Notes: generated by a model not told the origin, from the letters alone. Positions 24,685 through 34,987 are shown, counted from the stretch's first letter. The stretch is DNA of 64,000 nucleotides from Vibrio chagasii (GCF_024347355.1 NZ_AP025465.1:868001-932000), one strand, 5' to 3'. Program-made: numbers and translations.

Positions 24685-25461
24685 ATGAAACGTATTTTTT
24701 GTTTAGCCTTGTTTTTATCTATGAGCGGTTGTTCTGTATTGGATCCAATTGAGACGCCAGCAGAAGAGAACGCGACCACAGTGGTTGATGCGGTAGAAGG
24801 TGATAAATCGGCTCAAGAAAGTTCAGGCATTGTTGATACGCTTCGCGGCCGAACGGACCCTATTGCCGGTGATCCTGCATGGGCGCCAATTAATCCAAAA
24901 CAGAAGCCAGAGCATTATGCAGCGGCAACCGGTTCACTATTCAACGTAAACCATATTGGCAGCATGTACGATGATTCAAAGCCTCGCGGTATTGGTGACA
25001 TCATTACTGTGGCATTGGATGAAAATACTCGTGCGACGAAAAAAGCCAATGCAGATATGTCTAAGTCGAATGACTCATCAATGGAGCCTTTGGCTGTTGG
25101 TGGTCAAGAGTTAACAATAGACAAGTACAACTTCTCGTACGACCTAAGCAACACTAATACCTTCGCAGGTGATGCTTCTGCTAATCAGAGCAACAGCATC
25201 AGTGGTTACATTACTGTGGAAGTGATTGAAGTGCTTGCTAACGGTAACCTAGTGGTGCGTGGTGAAAAGTGGATGACATTGAACACCGGTGATGAGTACA
25301 TCCGCTTAAGTGGCACCATCCGTCCAGACGATATTGATTTCGACAATACCATCGCTTCAAACCGTGTTTCTAATGCTCGAATCCAGTATTCAGGTACCGG
25401 AGTGCAACAAGATATGCAAGAGCCTGGATTCTTGGCACGATTCTTTAATGTATCTCTGTAG
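24685..25461 (+). CDS. flgH: FlgH, L-ring lipoprotein
   Basis: This 258-residue outer-membrane lipoprotein has lipobox SMSGC (Cys16). It contains the FlgH core with [20 protein letters not shown] and ends [11 protein letters not shown], a typical L-ring C-terminus. It forms the outer-membrane bushing for the rod. It lies 72 bp after flgG. Confidence 0.94.
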   Translation: MKRIFCLALFLSMSGCSVLDPIETPAEENATTVVDAVEGDKSAQESSGIVDTLRGRTDPIAGDPAWAPINPKQKPEHYAAATGSLFNVNHIGSMYDDSKPRGIGDIITVALDENTRATKKANADMSKSNDSSMEPLAVGGQELTIDKYNFSYDLSNTNTFAGDASANQSNSISGYITVEVIEVLANGNLVVRGEKWMTLNTGDEYIRLSGTIRPDDIDFDNTIASNRVSNARIQYSGTGVQQDMQEPGFLARFFNVSL

Positions 25462-25555
25462 AGCTTGAGAGGGTGTCGACATACTGACAGCCCGTGTTAC
25501 TCAAAAATATTTCGCTAAGTTATTATTAATTAAAGCAATACAGACAGGTTACTCA

Positions 25556-26647
25556 ATGAAAAAACTGACACTCGTACTATTTGGCATGCTATTTCTTGCC
25601 ACCAGTGCCCATGCTGCGCGTATTAAAGACGTGGCAAAAGTGGCGGGTGTTCGTAGTAACCAACTTGTCGGTTATGGTTTGGTCACGGGTTTGCCGGGTA
25701 CCGGTGAGACAACTCCCTTTACCGATCAAACATTTAACGCGATGTTGCAAAATTTTGGCATCCAATTGCCGCCTGGCACTAAGCCAAAAACCAAAAACGT
25801 AGCGGCAGTAATTGTTACCGCTGAACTGCCGGCTTTCTCTAAGCAAGGTCAGGAAGTTGACGTCACGGTTTCTTCTATCGGTTCGGCAAAAAGCCTACGT
25901 GGTGGTACCTTGCTACAAACCTTCCTAAAAGGTCTAGATGGTCAGGTGTATGCCGTCGCGCAAGGTAACTTAGTGGTCAGTGGTTTTAGTGCTCAGGGTA
26001 ACGATGGTTCTAAGATTGTCGGCAATAACCCTAACGTCGGTATCATCTCTAGTGGTGCAACAGTAGAGCAAGAGATCCCAACGCCTTTCGGCCGTGGCGA
26101 CTACATCACCTTCAACCTAATCCAATCAGATTTCACAACAGCGCAGCGCATGGCTGATGCGGTTAATAATTTCTTAGGCCCACAAATGGCGTCTGCGGTT
26201 GATGCGACGTCTGTAAAAGTACGTGCGCCTCGAGAAATCAGCCAACGTGTGGCTTTCTTATCGGCAATCGAAAACATTGAATTTGATCCAGCTGAAGGCT
26301 CAGCGAAAATCATCGTTAACTCTCGTACTGGTACTATTGTCGTTGGTAAGCACGTGCGCCTAAAAGCGGCGGCGGTAACACACGGCGGTATGACAGTCGC
26401 GATTAAAGAAAACTTAAACGTGAGCCAGCCGAATGCATTCTCTGGTGGTCAAACGGTAGTGGTTCCAGACTCTGATATCGAAGTCACTGAAGCCGATGGC
26501 AAGATGTTTAAGTTTGAACCTGGCCTAACATTGGATGATTTGGTTCGAGCGGTTAACGAAGTGGGCGCAGCACCTTCTGATCTAATGGCAATCCTTCAAG
26601 CACTGAAACAAGCGGGTGCGATTGAAGGCCAGCTGATCATTATCTAA
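25556..26647 (+). CDS. flgI: FlgI, P-ring protein
   Basis: This 363-residue periplasmic protein has a signal peptide (about 1-20, ending AHA before [11 protein letters not shown]). The mature start [20 protein letters not shown] and the C-terminal [20 protein letters not shown] are hallmarks of FlgI. It builds the peptidoglycan ring and depends on the FlgA chaperone encoded upstream. Confidence 0.95.
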   Translation: MKKLTLVLFGMLFLATSAHAARIKDVAKVAGVRSNQLVGYGLVTGLPGTGETTPFTDQTFNAMLQNFGIQLPPGTKPKTKNVAAVIVTAELPAFSKQGQEVDVTVSSIGSAKSLRGGTLLQTFLKGLDGQVYAVAQGNLVVSGFSAQGNDGSKIVGNNPNVGIISSGATVEQEIPTPFGRGDYITFNLIQSDFTTAQRMADAVNNFLGPQMASAVDATSVKVRAPREISQRVAFLSAIENIEFDPAEGSAKIIVNSRTGTIVVGKHVRLKAAAVTHGGMTVAIKENLNVSQPNAFSGGQTVVVPDSDIEVTEADGKMFKFEPGLTLDDLVRAVNEVGAAPSDLMAILQALKQAGAIEGQLIII

Positions 26648-26657
26648 GGAATAGAGC

Positions 26658-27575
26658 ATGATTAAGAATAACAACGACATCGGCTTTATTCACGACATTG
26701 GTAGCCTAGACCGTCTTCGTCAACAGGCAGTAAACGGTGAAGAGGGCAGTGAGAAAGAAGCACTTACCGCAGCGGCAAAACAGTTTGAGGCGATTTTCAC
26801 CTCAATGTTGTTTAAGTCGATGCGCGATGCGAACTCTAGCTTTAAATCGGATATGTTGAACAGCCAGAATGAACAGTTCTACCGCCAAATGCAAGATGAC
26901 CAAATGGCGAGTGAGCTCAGTGCTAATGGTTCACTAGGCCTTGCGGATATGATTGTTGCACAGTTAAGTGCAGGCCAATCTAGCGACGCAACAGAAGATA
27001 AGGTTCGTAGCGAAGGCTTTGATACTTCACTGCAAAGACCTCAATTCTCAGGTCGTTCAGAAGATAGAACGTCAGAAATCCAATCTGCGTCAGCAGTCAA
27101 ACAGCCGGTCTCTTTCGATTCACCAGAATCATTTGTCACTTCAATGAAGCCTTACGCAGAAAAAGCGGCAAGCGCGCTTGGTGTGGACTCATCTCTATTA
27201 TTGGCTCAAGCGGCACTGGAAACAGGCTGGGGTTCTAAGATGGTCAAGAACTCTCTGGGCAACAGTAATAACCTATTCAACATCAAAGCAGACAGAAGCT
27301 GGAAAGGCGATAAAGTGGCGACTCAAACACTCGAGTTCCATGGAAAAACGGCCGTTAAAGAATCGGCTTCTTTCCGTTCTTACTCAAGTTTTGAAGACAG
27401 TTTCAACGATTATGTGAAGTTCTTGAACGAAAACCCAAGGTACGAAACGGCGCTGCAGCACCAAGGTAATTCAGAGAATTTCATCAAAGGTATTCATCAA
27501 GCAGGCTACGCAACCGACCCGAACTACGCTGATAAAGTATTGCGAGTTAAAGCTAAGATTGATGAAATGAACTAG
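26658..27575 (+). CDS. flgJ: FlgJ, rod cap and peptidoglycan hydrolase
   Basis: This 305-residue protein has two domains. The N-terminal rod-capping domain (about 15-105) has AAAKQFEAIFTSMLFKSMRD. The C-terminal glucosaminidase domain (about 155-305) has Glu188 in AALETGWGSK as the likely catalytic acid. It digests peptidoglycan locally so the rod can pass. The gene lies 10 bp after flgI, and a short terminator hairpin follows at 27597. Confidence 0.94.
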   Translation: MIKNNNDIGFIHDIGSLDRLRQQAVNGEEGSEKEALTAAAKQFEAIFTSMLFKSMRDANSSFKSDMLNSQNEQFYRQMQDDQMASELSANGSLGLADMIVAQLSAGQSSDATEDKVRSEGFDTSLQRPQFSGRSEDRTSEIQSASAVKQPVSFDSPESFVTSMKPYAEKAASALGVDSSLLLAQAALETGWGSKMVKNSLGNSNNLFNIKADRSWKGDKVATQTLEFHGKTAVKESASFRSYSSFEDSFNDYVKFLNENPRYETALQHQGNSENFIKGIHQAGYATDPNYADKVLRVKAKIDEMN

Positions 27576-27596
27576 GTCAAATCGATTGAACACCTA

Positions 27597-27622
27597 GAGC
27601 TTGCCAGTGGCAGGCTCTTTTC
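27597..27622 (+). terminator. Terminator after flgJ
   Basis: A 9-bp stem with one T-G pair (GAGCTTGCC with GGCAGGCTC) and loop AGT is followed by TTTTC. It ends the flgFGHIJ unit before the flgK promoter. Confidence 0.78.
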
Positions 27623-27712
27623 TTATATGCTGTATAAGATTCAACACCATCAAACATAGTTATCTCTTTATACTTCAATAAATTAACGCCTTTTGATTAT
27701 CTTCTTTATCTG

Positions 27713-27729
27713 TTGGCATACATATTGCT
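27713..27729 (+). promoter_or_regulatory. Sigma-54 promoter of flgKL
   Basis: TTGGCATACATATTGCT fits the -24/-12 consensus with correct spacing, 57 bp before the flgK ATG. Confidence 0.9.
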
Positions 27730-27786
27730 TTTTAAACTGGTAGTTAATCAGTTTATCCTGATTTTGTTAAGTTTTTTGGGGGCATT

Positions 27787-29667
27787 ATGGCGTCGGATCT
27801 TCTGAATGTAGGGGCACAAAGTGTTCTTACTGCTCAGAGACAGCTAAACACCACAGGTCATAACATTTCTAACGCCAATACAGAGGGCTATAGCCGCCAA
27901 TCTGTGATTCAAGGTGTTAATGACCCGCGCCAGTACGGTGGTCAAACCTACGGCATGGGTGTGCATGTGGAAAATGTTCGCCGCTCTTGGGACCAATTTG
28001 CCGTCAATGAACTTAACCTATCGACAACCAATGCCGCCAACAAAGGCGACACTCAAGGCAACTTGGACATGCTGTCGAACATGTTGTCTTCGGTGGCTTC
28101 GAAGAAGATTCCAGAAAACCTAAATGAATGGTTTGACTCGGTTAAAACCTTAGCCGATACACCGAACGACGTTGGTGCTCGAAAAGTCGTAATCGAGAAG
28201 GCTGGGTTACTCACAAAAACGTTGAATGAATTTCATGAGACGGTTCGTCAACAGTCTGATTCTACGAATAAAAAATTAGATATGGGTATCGAGCGAGTCA
28301 ACCAACTCGCGATCGAGATCCGTGATGTACAACGCCTGATGATGCGAACTCCTGGGCCTCATAACGACCTGCGAGATCAGCATGAAAAGCTAATTAATGA
28401 GCTTTCTGGTTACACCAAAGTAACGGTGACACCACGCTCAAATGCCGAAGGCTTCAATGTCCATATTGGTAACGGCCACACCTTAGTATCAGGCAGCGAG
28501 GCAAGCCAGCTAAAAATGGTGGACGGTTTGCCTGATGCACACCAGCGTCGTTTGGCGATTGTTGAAGGAAAGTCTTTAAAGCCGATCACCAGCAGTGACA
28601 TTGATGGAAAAATCGGTGCCATGTTAGACATGCGAGACGAACACATCCCAGCAATCATGGATGAGCTCGGCCGCTTGGCAACCGCGTTTTCGTACAAGGT
28701 TAATGCTCTTCAAGAGCAAGGCTTGGATCTCAACGGCAATGTGGGTAAGAACCTGTTTACCGATGTGAACTCTGAGCTGGTGGCAAAATCTCGTGTGACG
28801 GCAAGTGGGCAATCCAAAGCGGATGTCGCTGTGTTTATTGATGATACTTCTGCCTTAAAAGGTGGAGAGTACGGTCTTAAATACGATGGTAGTGATTACG
28901 TGGTGACCAAGCCAAGTGGCGAAACGGTCAAAGTGAGTACCGATTTGAGCGGCAACGCATTTTACCTTGATGGTATGCGCGTCGAAATTCGTAATCCGCC
29001 TGAACTTGGTGAAAAGCTGTTACTGCGCCCAACGCGTAATTTTGCCGCGCAGATTCATATGGCAACCACAGATCCAAAAGACATTGCCGCACAAAGCTAT
29101 GAGGCATCGACGACGTTTGCCAAGGGTACTGCTGGGTTCAAAATCCTAGAGGCAGGCCAACTGCGTGAGTTTGAAGTGATCGTATCACCCAAGGGTGAGC
29201 AATTCGCGGTGACGGATCCAAAAGGCAACATCTTAATGCAGCCTCAACCGTATCCACCACAAGGGCCAGTGACGATTAACGGCACGACCTTCGAGTTGAC
29301 GGCAGGCGCGTTGGCAAACGACAAATTTACGGCAAACCTTGTCCCATCAGAAGGTGACAATGGCAACTTGCGTAAGCTGCAAGATCTCCAAACGGGCAAG
29401 ATCTTGAACGATGGTGAGTCTACGATTTTAGACCTTTACCACAACCTGAATACCAATACGGGTCTGAAGTCTTCAACGGCTAATCGCTTGAGTGATATTG
29501 CGACGTTAGAAAAGCAGTCAGCCCAGGAGCGTATTGCTTCAATCTCAGGGGTTAACCTTGATGAAGAAGCGGCAAACATGATGAAGTTTCAACAAGCGTA
29601 TATGGCTTCTTCACGCATCATGCAAGCTGCTAACGATACCTTTAATACTATTTTGGCTCTGAGGTAG
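27787..29667 (+). CDS. flgK: FlgK, hook-filament junction protein 1
   Basis: This 626-residue axial protein has the N-terminal TTGHNISNANTEGYSRQ motif and the C-terminal NLDEEAANMMKFQQAYMASS motif of FlgK. It joins hook and filament and is delivered by FlgN. It is longer than the Salmonella protein of about 550 residues, with the extra length in the central exposed domain, as in other Vibrio. flgL follows after 9 bp. Confidence 0.95.
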   Translation: MASDLLNVGAQSVLTAQRQLNTTGHNISNANTEGYSRQSVIQGVNDPRQYGGQTYGMGVHVENVRRSWDQFAVNELNLSTTNAANKGDTQGNLDMLSNMLSSVASKKIPENLNEWFDSVKTLADTPNDVGARKVVIEKAGLLTKTLNEFHETVRQQSDSTNKKLDMGIERVNQLAIEIRDVQRLMMRTPGPHNDLRDQHEKLINELSGYTKVTVTPRSNAEGFNVHIGNGHTLVSGSEASQLKMVDGLPDAHQRRLAIVEGKSLKPITSSDIDGKIGAMLDMRDEHIPAIMDELGRLATAFSYKVNALQEQGLDLNGNVGKNLFTDVNSELVAKSRVTASGQSKADVAVFIDDTSALKGGEYGLKYDGSDYVVTKPSGETVKVSTDLSGNAFYLDGMRVEIRNPPELGEKLLLRPTRNFAAQIHMATTDPKDIAAQSYEASTTFAKGTAGFKILEAGQLREFEVIVSPKGEQFAVTDPKGNILMQPQPYPPQGPVTINGTTFELTAGALANDKFTANLVPSEGDNGNLRKLQDLQTGKILNDGESTILDLYHNLNTNTGLKSSTANRLSDIATLEKQSAQERIASISGVNLDEEAANMMKFQQAYMASSRIMQAANDTFNTILALR

Positions 29668-29676
29668 GAAGTATAA

Positions 29677-30867
29677 ATGTTAAATCGTATATCTAGCTTC
29701 CATAACTACCAGTCCGTACAAAATGACTTGCGCCGCCAAGAGAACAAGGTGCATCACAACCAGGCGCAACTCGCTTCGGGTAAGAAGCTGCAGTCGCCAA
29801 GTGATGACCCGTTAGCGACGCACTATTTACAGAATATTGGTCAGCAATCAGAGCAGCTTAAACAGTACGTTGATGCTATTACTCTGGTTAGAAACCGCCT
29901 TGAGCACCATGAGGTGATGATCGCTAACTCGGAAGGCTTTGCTGATGAAGCAAAACGAACCGTGATGGAAATGATCAACGGCGCGTTGTCACCTGAAGAC
30001 CGTTTAGCGAAGAAGCGTGAAATCCAAGAGTTAGCGAATAACTTTTTGTACTTAGCAAACTCTCAAGACGAGTCTGGTAACTACACATTTGCTGGTACTA
30101 AGCCAAAAAGTCAGCCCTTCTTTCGCGATAACGAAGGAACGGTGACGTATCAAGGTGACGACTATCAGCGAAAGATGCGTGTAGCGAGTAGCTTTGAAAT
30201 GGCGATGAATGATCCGGGCAGTAAGTTATTTATGGAAATAGATAACCCATTCGGTGATTACGAGCCTCAATACGAGCTTGAGCCCGCATCTGAATTACTA
30301 CTTGGTCGTGCAACAAACAGTGCAGAAGATGGTTCTACTTATAAAGTAACCTTTGTTGATATGCAGACTGGTAAGTTTGCGTACCAACTTGAAAAAGATG
30401 GCGCTGTGGTTGCTGCTGAAGATTTTGACCCTGCGACTGGCATTGTCTACGAAGGGCTAAATATTCAGTTTAAAGGACAAGTCACTAAGGGCGATTCGAT
30501 CACCTTAGAGCCGAGAGAGACATTCTCGATCTTTGACACGTTCAAAGAAGCGGCAGAGCAGGTAGAAAATCCAGTGTCCGATGCATCGGCAACGGCAAAA
30601 CTGCACCAAATGACGGAAGAGTTCCATGCTGCGTTTATCCATTTAACGAAAGCGAGAACGGATGTTGGTGCCCGTTTGAGTACATTAGATATTCAAGAGC
30701 AACAGCATGAAGATTTTAAGTTGTCTTTGGCGAAAGCGAAAAGCAACTTTGAAGATTTGGATTACTCGAAAGCCATCATTGAATTCAATGAAAACTCTCG
30801 AGCACTGCAAGCTTCACAGCAAGCGTTTGGCAAAACAAAAGACCTAACCTTGTTTAACTATATTTAA
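29677..30867 (+). CDS. flgL: FlgL, hook-filament junction protein 3
   Basis: This 396-residue flagellin-like junction protein has N-terminal MLNRISSFHNYQSVQNDL and GKKLQSPSDDPLATHYL, with the matching C-terminal helices. It links FlgK to the first flagellin subunits. It ends the flgKL operon. A hairpin without a U-tract lies just after it at 30877-30904. Confidence 0.94.
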   Translation: MLNRISSFHNYQSVQNDLRRQENKVHHNQAQLASGKKLQSPSDDPLATHYLQNIGQQSEQLKQYVDAITLVRNRLEHHEVMIANSEGFADEAKRTVMEMINGALSPEDRLAKKREIQELANNFLYLANSQDESGNYTFAGTKPKSQPFFRDNEGTVTYQGDDYQRKMRVASSFEMAMNDPGSKLFMEIDNPFGDYEPQYELEPASELLLGRATNSAEDGSTYKVTFVDMQTGKFAYQLEKDGAVVAAEDFDPATGIVYEGLNIQFKGQVTKGDSITLEPRETFSIFDTFKEAAEQVENPVSDASATAKLHQMTEEFHAAFIHLTKARTDVGARLSTLDIQEQQHEDFKLSLAKAKSNFEDLDYSKAIIEFNENSRALQASQQAFGKTKDLTLFNYI

Positions 30868-30960
30868 CGATTGATCGGTATTTAGTGGTGAACTGCTAAA
30901 TACCACGGAGTCGATTCTTTGCCTTATGTGCTATGCCATACGTGCGAATGACTTCAAAAA

Positions 30961-31017
30961 TTGCCGCTTTTTCGTACGAAGCATAATGTTTCTTGATATA
31001 GCGGCAAAAAACGGCAA
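30961..31017. promoter_or_regulatory. TTGCCGCT/AGCGGCAA motif cluster, candidate enhancer of flaA
   Basis: TTGCCGCT (30961-30968), its inverse AGCGGCAA (31000-31007) and a further CGGCAA (31012-31017) lie about 115-170 bp upstream of the sigma-54 element. The motif matches those upstream of flgF and flgB. FlrC binding is a hypothesis. Confidence 0.45.
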
Positions 31018-31130
31018 CAAGAGGATGAGGGCAGTTTCATCTTCTAAAAGTAAACAATCATAATCGCGTTTAATTTTCTGTAAGTTTTTGATTATTAGTA
31101 AATAAAAAAATTATTTATACAAAATTAAAC

Positions 31131-31147
31131 TTGGCATACAACTTGTA
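31131..31147 (+). promoter_or_regulatory. Sigma-54-like promoter of the FlaA-type flagellin, with GT at -12
   Basis: TTGGCATACAACTTGTA has a perfect -24 half and correct spacing, but the -12 element reads TTGT instead of TTGC. The site is 140 bp before the start codon. The orthologous V. cholerae flaA is sigma-54 dependent, which supports it. Confidence 0.65.
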
Positions 31148-31286
31148 TCTGTGTTGGTTATAAATGATTAATACAGATCTTAAACCTTGTGTAAGGTTTA
31201 TTGAGTAACATACGGTCAGTGCTTATCCATATGAGAGTAAAGCTGGCCGCTTCGCAGAGAGCTTGCGAACTCATAAGGAGAGCAAA

Positions 31287-32423
31287 ATGGCAGTTAATGT
31301 AAGTACTAACGTTTCCGCAATGACAGCGCAGCGTTACCTGAACAAAGCGTCTAATGACTTAGCGACTTCTATGGAGCGTTTGTCATCTGGTCACAAGATC
31401 AACAGCGCGAAAGATGATGCGGCAGGTCTGCAAATCTCGAACCGTCTAACGGCTCAGTCTCGTGGTCTTGATGTGGCAATGCGTAATGCCAACGACGGTA
31501 TTTCGATCGCTCAAACAGCAGAAGGCGCGATGAACGAATCGACTAACGTACTACAACGTATGCGTGATCTAGCGATTCAATCATCAAACGGCACTAACTC
31601 GCCGGCAGAGCGTACTGCACTGAATGAAGAGTCAATGGCACTTCAAGATGAGCTTAACCGTATCGCGGAAACCACATCGTTTGGTGGTCGTCGTCTACTG
31701 AACGGGTCATTCGGTGAAGCTTCATTCCAGATTGGTTCTAACTCTGGTGAAGCAATGATCATGGCTCTGACAAGCATCCGTGCAGATGACTACCGTATGG
31801 GTGGTACTACGTTCGACTCAGAAAACGCGAAAGATAAGAACTGGGAAGTGCCGCCAACAGCGAGCGATCTTAAGTTTGAATTCAAAACTAAAGCGGGTGA
31901 AGACATCGTTCTAGATATCAACACTAAAGCGGGTGACGATATTGAAGAGTTAGCGACTTACATTAATGGTCAATCTGACTTACTAAATGCATCGGTTACT
32001 GATGACGGTCGTTTACAGTTATTCGTAGCAGAACCAGACCTAGCTGGCGCTATGTCAATCTCTGGTGGCTTGGCATCTGAGCTTGGAATTAAGAGCGAAG
32101 GCCGTGCAACATCAGTTCAAGATATCAGTCTAACAAGTGTTGCTGGTTCACAGAACGCTATCAGCGTTATTGATTCTGCATTGAAGTACGTAGATTCACA
32201 GCGTGCTGATTTGGGTGCGAAACAGAACCGTCTAAGCCACAGTATTAATAACTTGGCAAACGTTCAAGAGAACGTAGACGCTTCAAACAGCCGAATCAAA
32301 GATACGGACTTTGCGAAAGAGACGACGCAAATGACCAAATCACAAATTCTGCAACAAGCAGGTACTTCAATACTTGCTCAAGCAAAACAATTGCCTAACT
32401 CTGCAATGTCACTATTGCAATAG
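31287..32423 (+). CDS. flaA: Flagellin, FlaA type
   Basis: This is a 378-residue flagellin. The start at 31287 ([18 protein letters not shown]) has AAGGAG upstream; the frame from 31263 is rejected. The conserved D0/D1 helices flank a variable centre. [30 protein letters not shown] and the end NSAMSLLQ match V. cholerae FlaA as I recall it and differ from the other two flagellins here, which have [11 protein letters not shown] and end SLLG. FlaA is the essential filament subunit in V. cholerae and the only sigma-54-dependent one; position right after flgL and the upstream -24/-12 element agree. Flagellin letters differ between Vibrio species. Confidence 0.85.
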   Translation: MAVNVSTNVSAMTAQRYLNKASNDLATSMERLSSGHKINSAKDDAAGLQISNRLTAQSRGLDVAMRNANDGISIAQTAEGAMNESTNVLQRMRDLAIQSSNGTNSPAERTALNEESMALQDELNRIAETTSFGGRRLLNGSFGEASFQIGSNSGEAMIMALTSIRADDYRMGGTTFDSENAKDKNWEVPPTASDLKFEFKTKAGEDIVLDINTKAGDDIEELATYINGQSDLLNASVTDDGRLQLFVAEPDLAGAMSISGGLASELGIKSEGRATSVQDISLTSVAGSQNAISVIDSALKYVDSQRADLGAKQNRLSHSINNLANVQENVDASNSRIKDTDFAKETTQMTKSQILQQAGTSILAQAKQLPNSAMSLLQ

Positions 32424-32615
32424 TTATTGGTTGAACTTGCTGCTCGTGTTCAGACGTGAGCCATGCAGCAAGGGAAACTGGCAAGCATACTTACTAGTGA
32501 GTGTTTAGCTCTCTCATCTCTCACCTGCTATCCATTTTTACGGTAAGAATGCAACGGCGAGTCGGAAATGTGTTCATTTCTCGATGATCTCCACACAGGC
32601 TCTGACGCGCCAACT

Positions 32616-32650
32616 AGCCCCGGTTCTCTCAAAGGAAAAGGGGCTTTTTC
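32616..32650 (+). terminator. Terminator after the first flagellin
   Basis: AGCCCC (32616-32621) pairs with GGGGCT (32640-32645) followed by TTTT. An alternative stem (AAAGGAAAA with TTTTCCTTT) overlaps it. It lies about 190 bp after the stop codon, so the mRNA would have a long 3' region. Confidence 0.7.
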
Positions 32651-32963
32651 CTTTCTGAAGATTGTGTTTTATTTTCCCTTCTAACGATCTTTCTTCGTTT
32701 TCTCGCTCTGCTAGTTTTAATTTTCTCTGCCGACTTTGTGAAAAACAGCTCACCTTTTTGCCTACTATTTGCCCACAGCCATGAATTTTGCTGATTGATC
32801 ATTTCTGTACACAGGCTAACTAAAAAACCAGTTTGAACGTTTTTCAAACAACCCACATGCTCTCAATAACAAAAATCTACAGTTATTTTAGAAAGTTTAA
32901 TTTTTTAAGTTGTTGAAATTTTTATGGTTAGTGATTTTTTTTGTGGTTTTTTAAAAGTTTTTC

Positions 32964-32990
32964 TAAAGCTTCTGATTTTCGAGCCGTTAT
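32964..32990 (+). promoter_or_regulatory. Sigma-28 promoter of the second flagellin
   Basis: TAAAGCTT, 11 bases and GCCGTTAT match the FliA consensus. It lies 82 bp before the start codon. Confidence 0.88.
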
Positions 32991-33071
32991 TAAAAGTAAC
33001 TTTGAGAGAACTACTTGGTTTTCCGAGACGTCGGAAACCGCAATACCGGAAAATCAATTGGAGAAATCACC

Positions 33072-34205
33072 ATGGCAGTGAATGTAAATACCAACGTTTC
33101 AGCGATGACTGCGCAACGTTACCTAAACAACGCAAACAGCGCACAACAAACATCAATGGAGCGTTTAGCTTCTGGCTCTAAAATCAACAGCGCAAAAGAT
33201 GACGCTGCGGGCCTACAAATCTCTAACCGTTTGAACGTTCAAAGCCGCGGCCTAGACGTTGCTGTTCGTAACGCGAACGACGGTATCTCTATTGCACAAA
33301 CTGCTGAAGGTGCAATGAACGAGACAACTAACATCCTGCAACGTATGCGTGATCTTTCTCTACAATCTTCAAACGGCTCAAACTCAAAAGCAGAGCGCGT
33401 AGCGATTCAAGAAGAAGTAACAGCACTGAACGACGAGCTAAACCGTATCGCGGAAACGACGTCTTTTGGTGGTAACAAGCTACTTAACGGTACTTACGGT
33501 ACACAATCATTCCAAATCGGTGCAGATAACGGCGAAGCGGTAATGCTGAACCTGAAAGATATGCGCTCTGATAACGCTCAGATGGGTGGTAAGAGCTACC
33601 AAACTGAGAACGCTAAAGACAAAGACTGGAACGTACAAGCGGGTTCAAACGACCTAAAACTATCGTTCACAGATAACTTTGGTCAAGCTCAAGAAATCGA
33701 CATCAGCGCAAAAGCCGGTGACGACATCGAAGAGCTAGCGACATACATCAACGGTCAGCAAGATTCTGTTAAAGCGTCTGTAACTGAAGACGGCAAGCTA
33801 CAAATGTTCGCGGGCAACAATAAAGTAAGCGGCGATGTGTCTTTCTCTGGTGGTCTTGCTGGTGAGCTAGGCATTCAAGCTTCTAAAGAAGTGACGGTTG
33901 ATACTATCGACGTAACGTCTGTTGGCGGTGCTCAAGAGTCTGTAGCAATCATCGATGCGGCACTTAAGTACGTAGATAGCCACCGTGCAGAGTTGGGTGC
34001 TTTCCAAAACCGTTTCGACCACGCAATCAGCAACTTAGACAACATTAACGAGAACGTTAACGCATCTAAGAGCCGTATTAAAGATACCGACTTCGCGAAA
34101 GAAACGACTCAGATGACTAAGTCTCAGATCCTTTCTCAAGCTTCAAGCTCGATTCTTGCTCAAGCGAAGCAAGCGCCGAACTCGGCACTTAGCCTATTAG
34201 GTTAA
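33072..34205 (+). CDS. Flagellin, sigma-28-dependent type (second copy)
   Basis: This 377-residue flagellin starts at ATG 33072 ([15 protein letters not shown]), with TTGGAG upstream; the longer frame from 33015 is untranslated leader. It shares long stretches with the third flagellin, including [17 protein letters not shown] and [11 protein letters not shown], and ends NSALSLLG. Such flagellins are FliA-controlled minor or additional filament subunits in Vibrio. A nine-bp-stem terminator with a TTCG loop follows. The exact flaB/C/D letter cannot be set without alignment. Confidence 0.93.
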   Translation: MAVNVNTNVSAMTAQRYLNNANSAQQTSMERLASGSKINSAKDDAAGLQISNRLNVQSRGLDVAVRNANDGISIAQTAEGAMNETTNILQRMRDLSLQSSNGSNSKAERVAIQEEVTALNDELNRIAETTSFGGNKLLNGTYGTQSFQIGADNGEAVMLNLKDMRSDNAQMGGKSYQTENAKDKDWNVQAGSNDLKLSFTDNFGQAQEIDISAKAGDDIEELATYINGQQDSVKASVTEDGKLQMFAGNNKVSGDVSFSGGLAGELGIQASKEVTVDTIDVTSVGGAQESVAIIDAALKYVDSHRAELGAFQNRFDHAISNLDNINENVNASKSRIKDTDFAKETTQMTKSQILSQASSSILAQAKQAPNSALSLLG

Positions 34206-34302
34206 TCGATTAAAAAGCCACGTTGACTATAAGCGTCGTTGAGACAAAGCGTTGACGTAAGGCCTCCACAAATTAGCTCGTGGTGAGAGATGAGCGCTAA
34301 AC

Positions 34303-34326
34303 AAACCCAGCTTCGGCTGGGTTTTT
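34303..34326 (+). terminator. Terminator of the second flagellin
   Basis: A perfect 9-bp stem AAACCCAGC/GCTGGGTTT with a TTCG tetraloop ends in TTTTT. The stem sequence is the same as that of the split cheVR terminator. Confidence 0.92.
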
Positions 34327-34384
34327 GCTTTTCTGCGGTTTGTAAAAGTGTATGGGGGTATGCCTAATTTGGATCGTGGATGAT

Positions 34385-34432
34385 AAGCGAGATTCCCTAT
34401 CACGGTCGTCCCTCCCTGTAGGGAATGACGGG
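34385..34432. repeat. Palindromic GATTCCCTA...TAGGGAATGACG unit
   Basis: GATTCCCTAT and TAGGGAAT are inverted around a C-rich centre, followed by GACGGGAATC. The unit resembles, in opposite orientation, the CGTCATTCC starts of the direct repeats nearby. Such units recur in Vibrio intergenic DNA as REP-like elements; genome-wide copy number cannot be judged here. Confidence 0.6.
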
Positions 34433-34519
34433 AATCGGACGATGATGATCCCAGCATTTCTTTATTAGCAATACACATGGCTAGAGTAAGTAACGACTCA
34501 TTTAGAACAAATATTTTAT

Positions 34520-34830
34520 CGTCATTCCAGAACCGAGTGGAGTGAGAAAGCAGAAATCTAGCTTTTAGAGGAGGTGATTTTTTAGTTTTGGTTTACCACT
34601 ATCAGAAATGAAGAGCTATCTGTAAGTCGGTGAGGTAATTAGCCGTCATTCCAGAACTGAGTAGAACGAGGTATCAGGAATCTAGTTTTTTGAGGAAGTG
34701 ATTTCTTTAGTTTTTGTTTGCCACTATAAGAAATATTGGGTTACCTAGGGAATAAGTTGTTCAAAGGACTAAAACAGTAATTCGTCATCCCAGAATCGAG
34801 TAGAACGAGATATCAGGGATCTCTTCTGAT
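34520..34830. repeat. Direct repeats of about 130 bp starting CGTCATTCCAGAA
   Basis: Units begin at 34520, 34644 and 34783. The first two are alike over most of their length (CGTCATTCCAGAAC, then GAGGA-GTGATTT, then CCACTAT-AGAAAT). The third keeps about the first 45 bases with CGTCATCCCAGAATCGAGTA. They contain no gene. Confidence 0.8.
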
Positions 34831-34960
34831 TTTATATTCAACACCACCCTCATTAACTTAAATAACGGGGCAACTTTAGCGAATGTCGCCCTATTAATTG
34901 AATGGCGATCACACTTTTCTTTGTTATTGAAAATAATGCGAAAAAAAACACATTTTTTAT

Positions 34961-34987
34961 TAAAGCTTCTAATTAAGGCGCCGTTAA
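34961..34987 (+). promoter_or_regulatory. Sigma-28 promoter of the third flagellin
   Basis: TAAAGCTT, 11 bases and GCCGTTAA match the FliA consensus closely. The site is 130 bp before the start codon. Confidence 0.9.

Larger units (their letters stand above)
30868..31286. other. Intergenic region between flgL and the first flagellin (419 bp)
   Basis: No gene was seen. It holds a perfect 9-bp hairpin (GGTATTTAG/CTAAATACC, 30877-30904) without a T-run, TTGCCGCT and AGCGGCAA motifs (30961-31017), the sigma-54-like promoter at 31131, and a leader of about 130 bases before the flagellin start. Confidence 0.75.
32424..33071. other. Intergenic region between first and second flagellins (648 bp)
   Basis: No credible gene lies here. 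The first 230 bp lead to a terminator (32616-32650). A Lys/Arg-rich minus-strand frame at 32629-32856 has no family features. The AT-rich stretch before 32964 could act as an UP element for the sigma-28 promoter of the next flagellin. Confidence 0.7.

Noticed and set aside
32629..32856. Minus-strand Lys/Arg-rich frame after the first flagellin
   Set aside because: It begins in AT-rich leader DNA and ends over the terminator; composition follows the AT-rich sequence.
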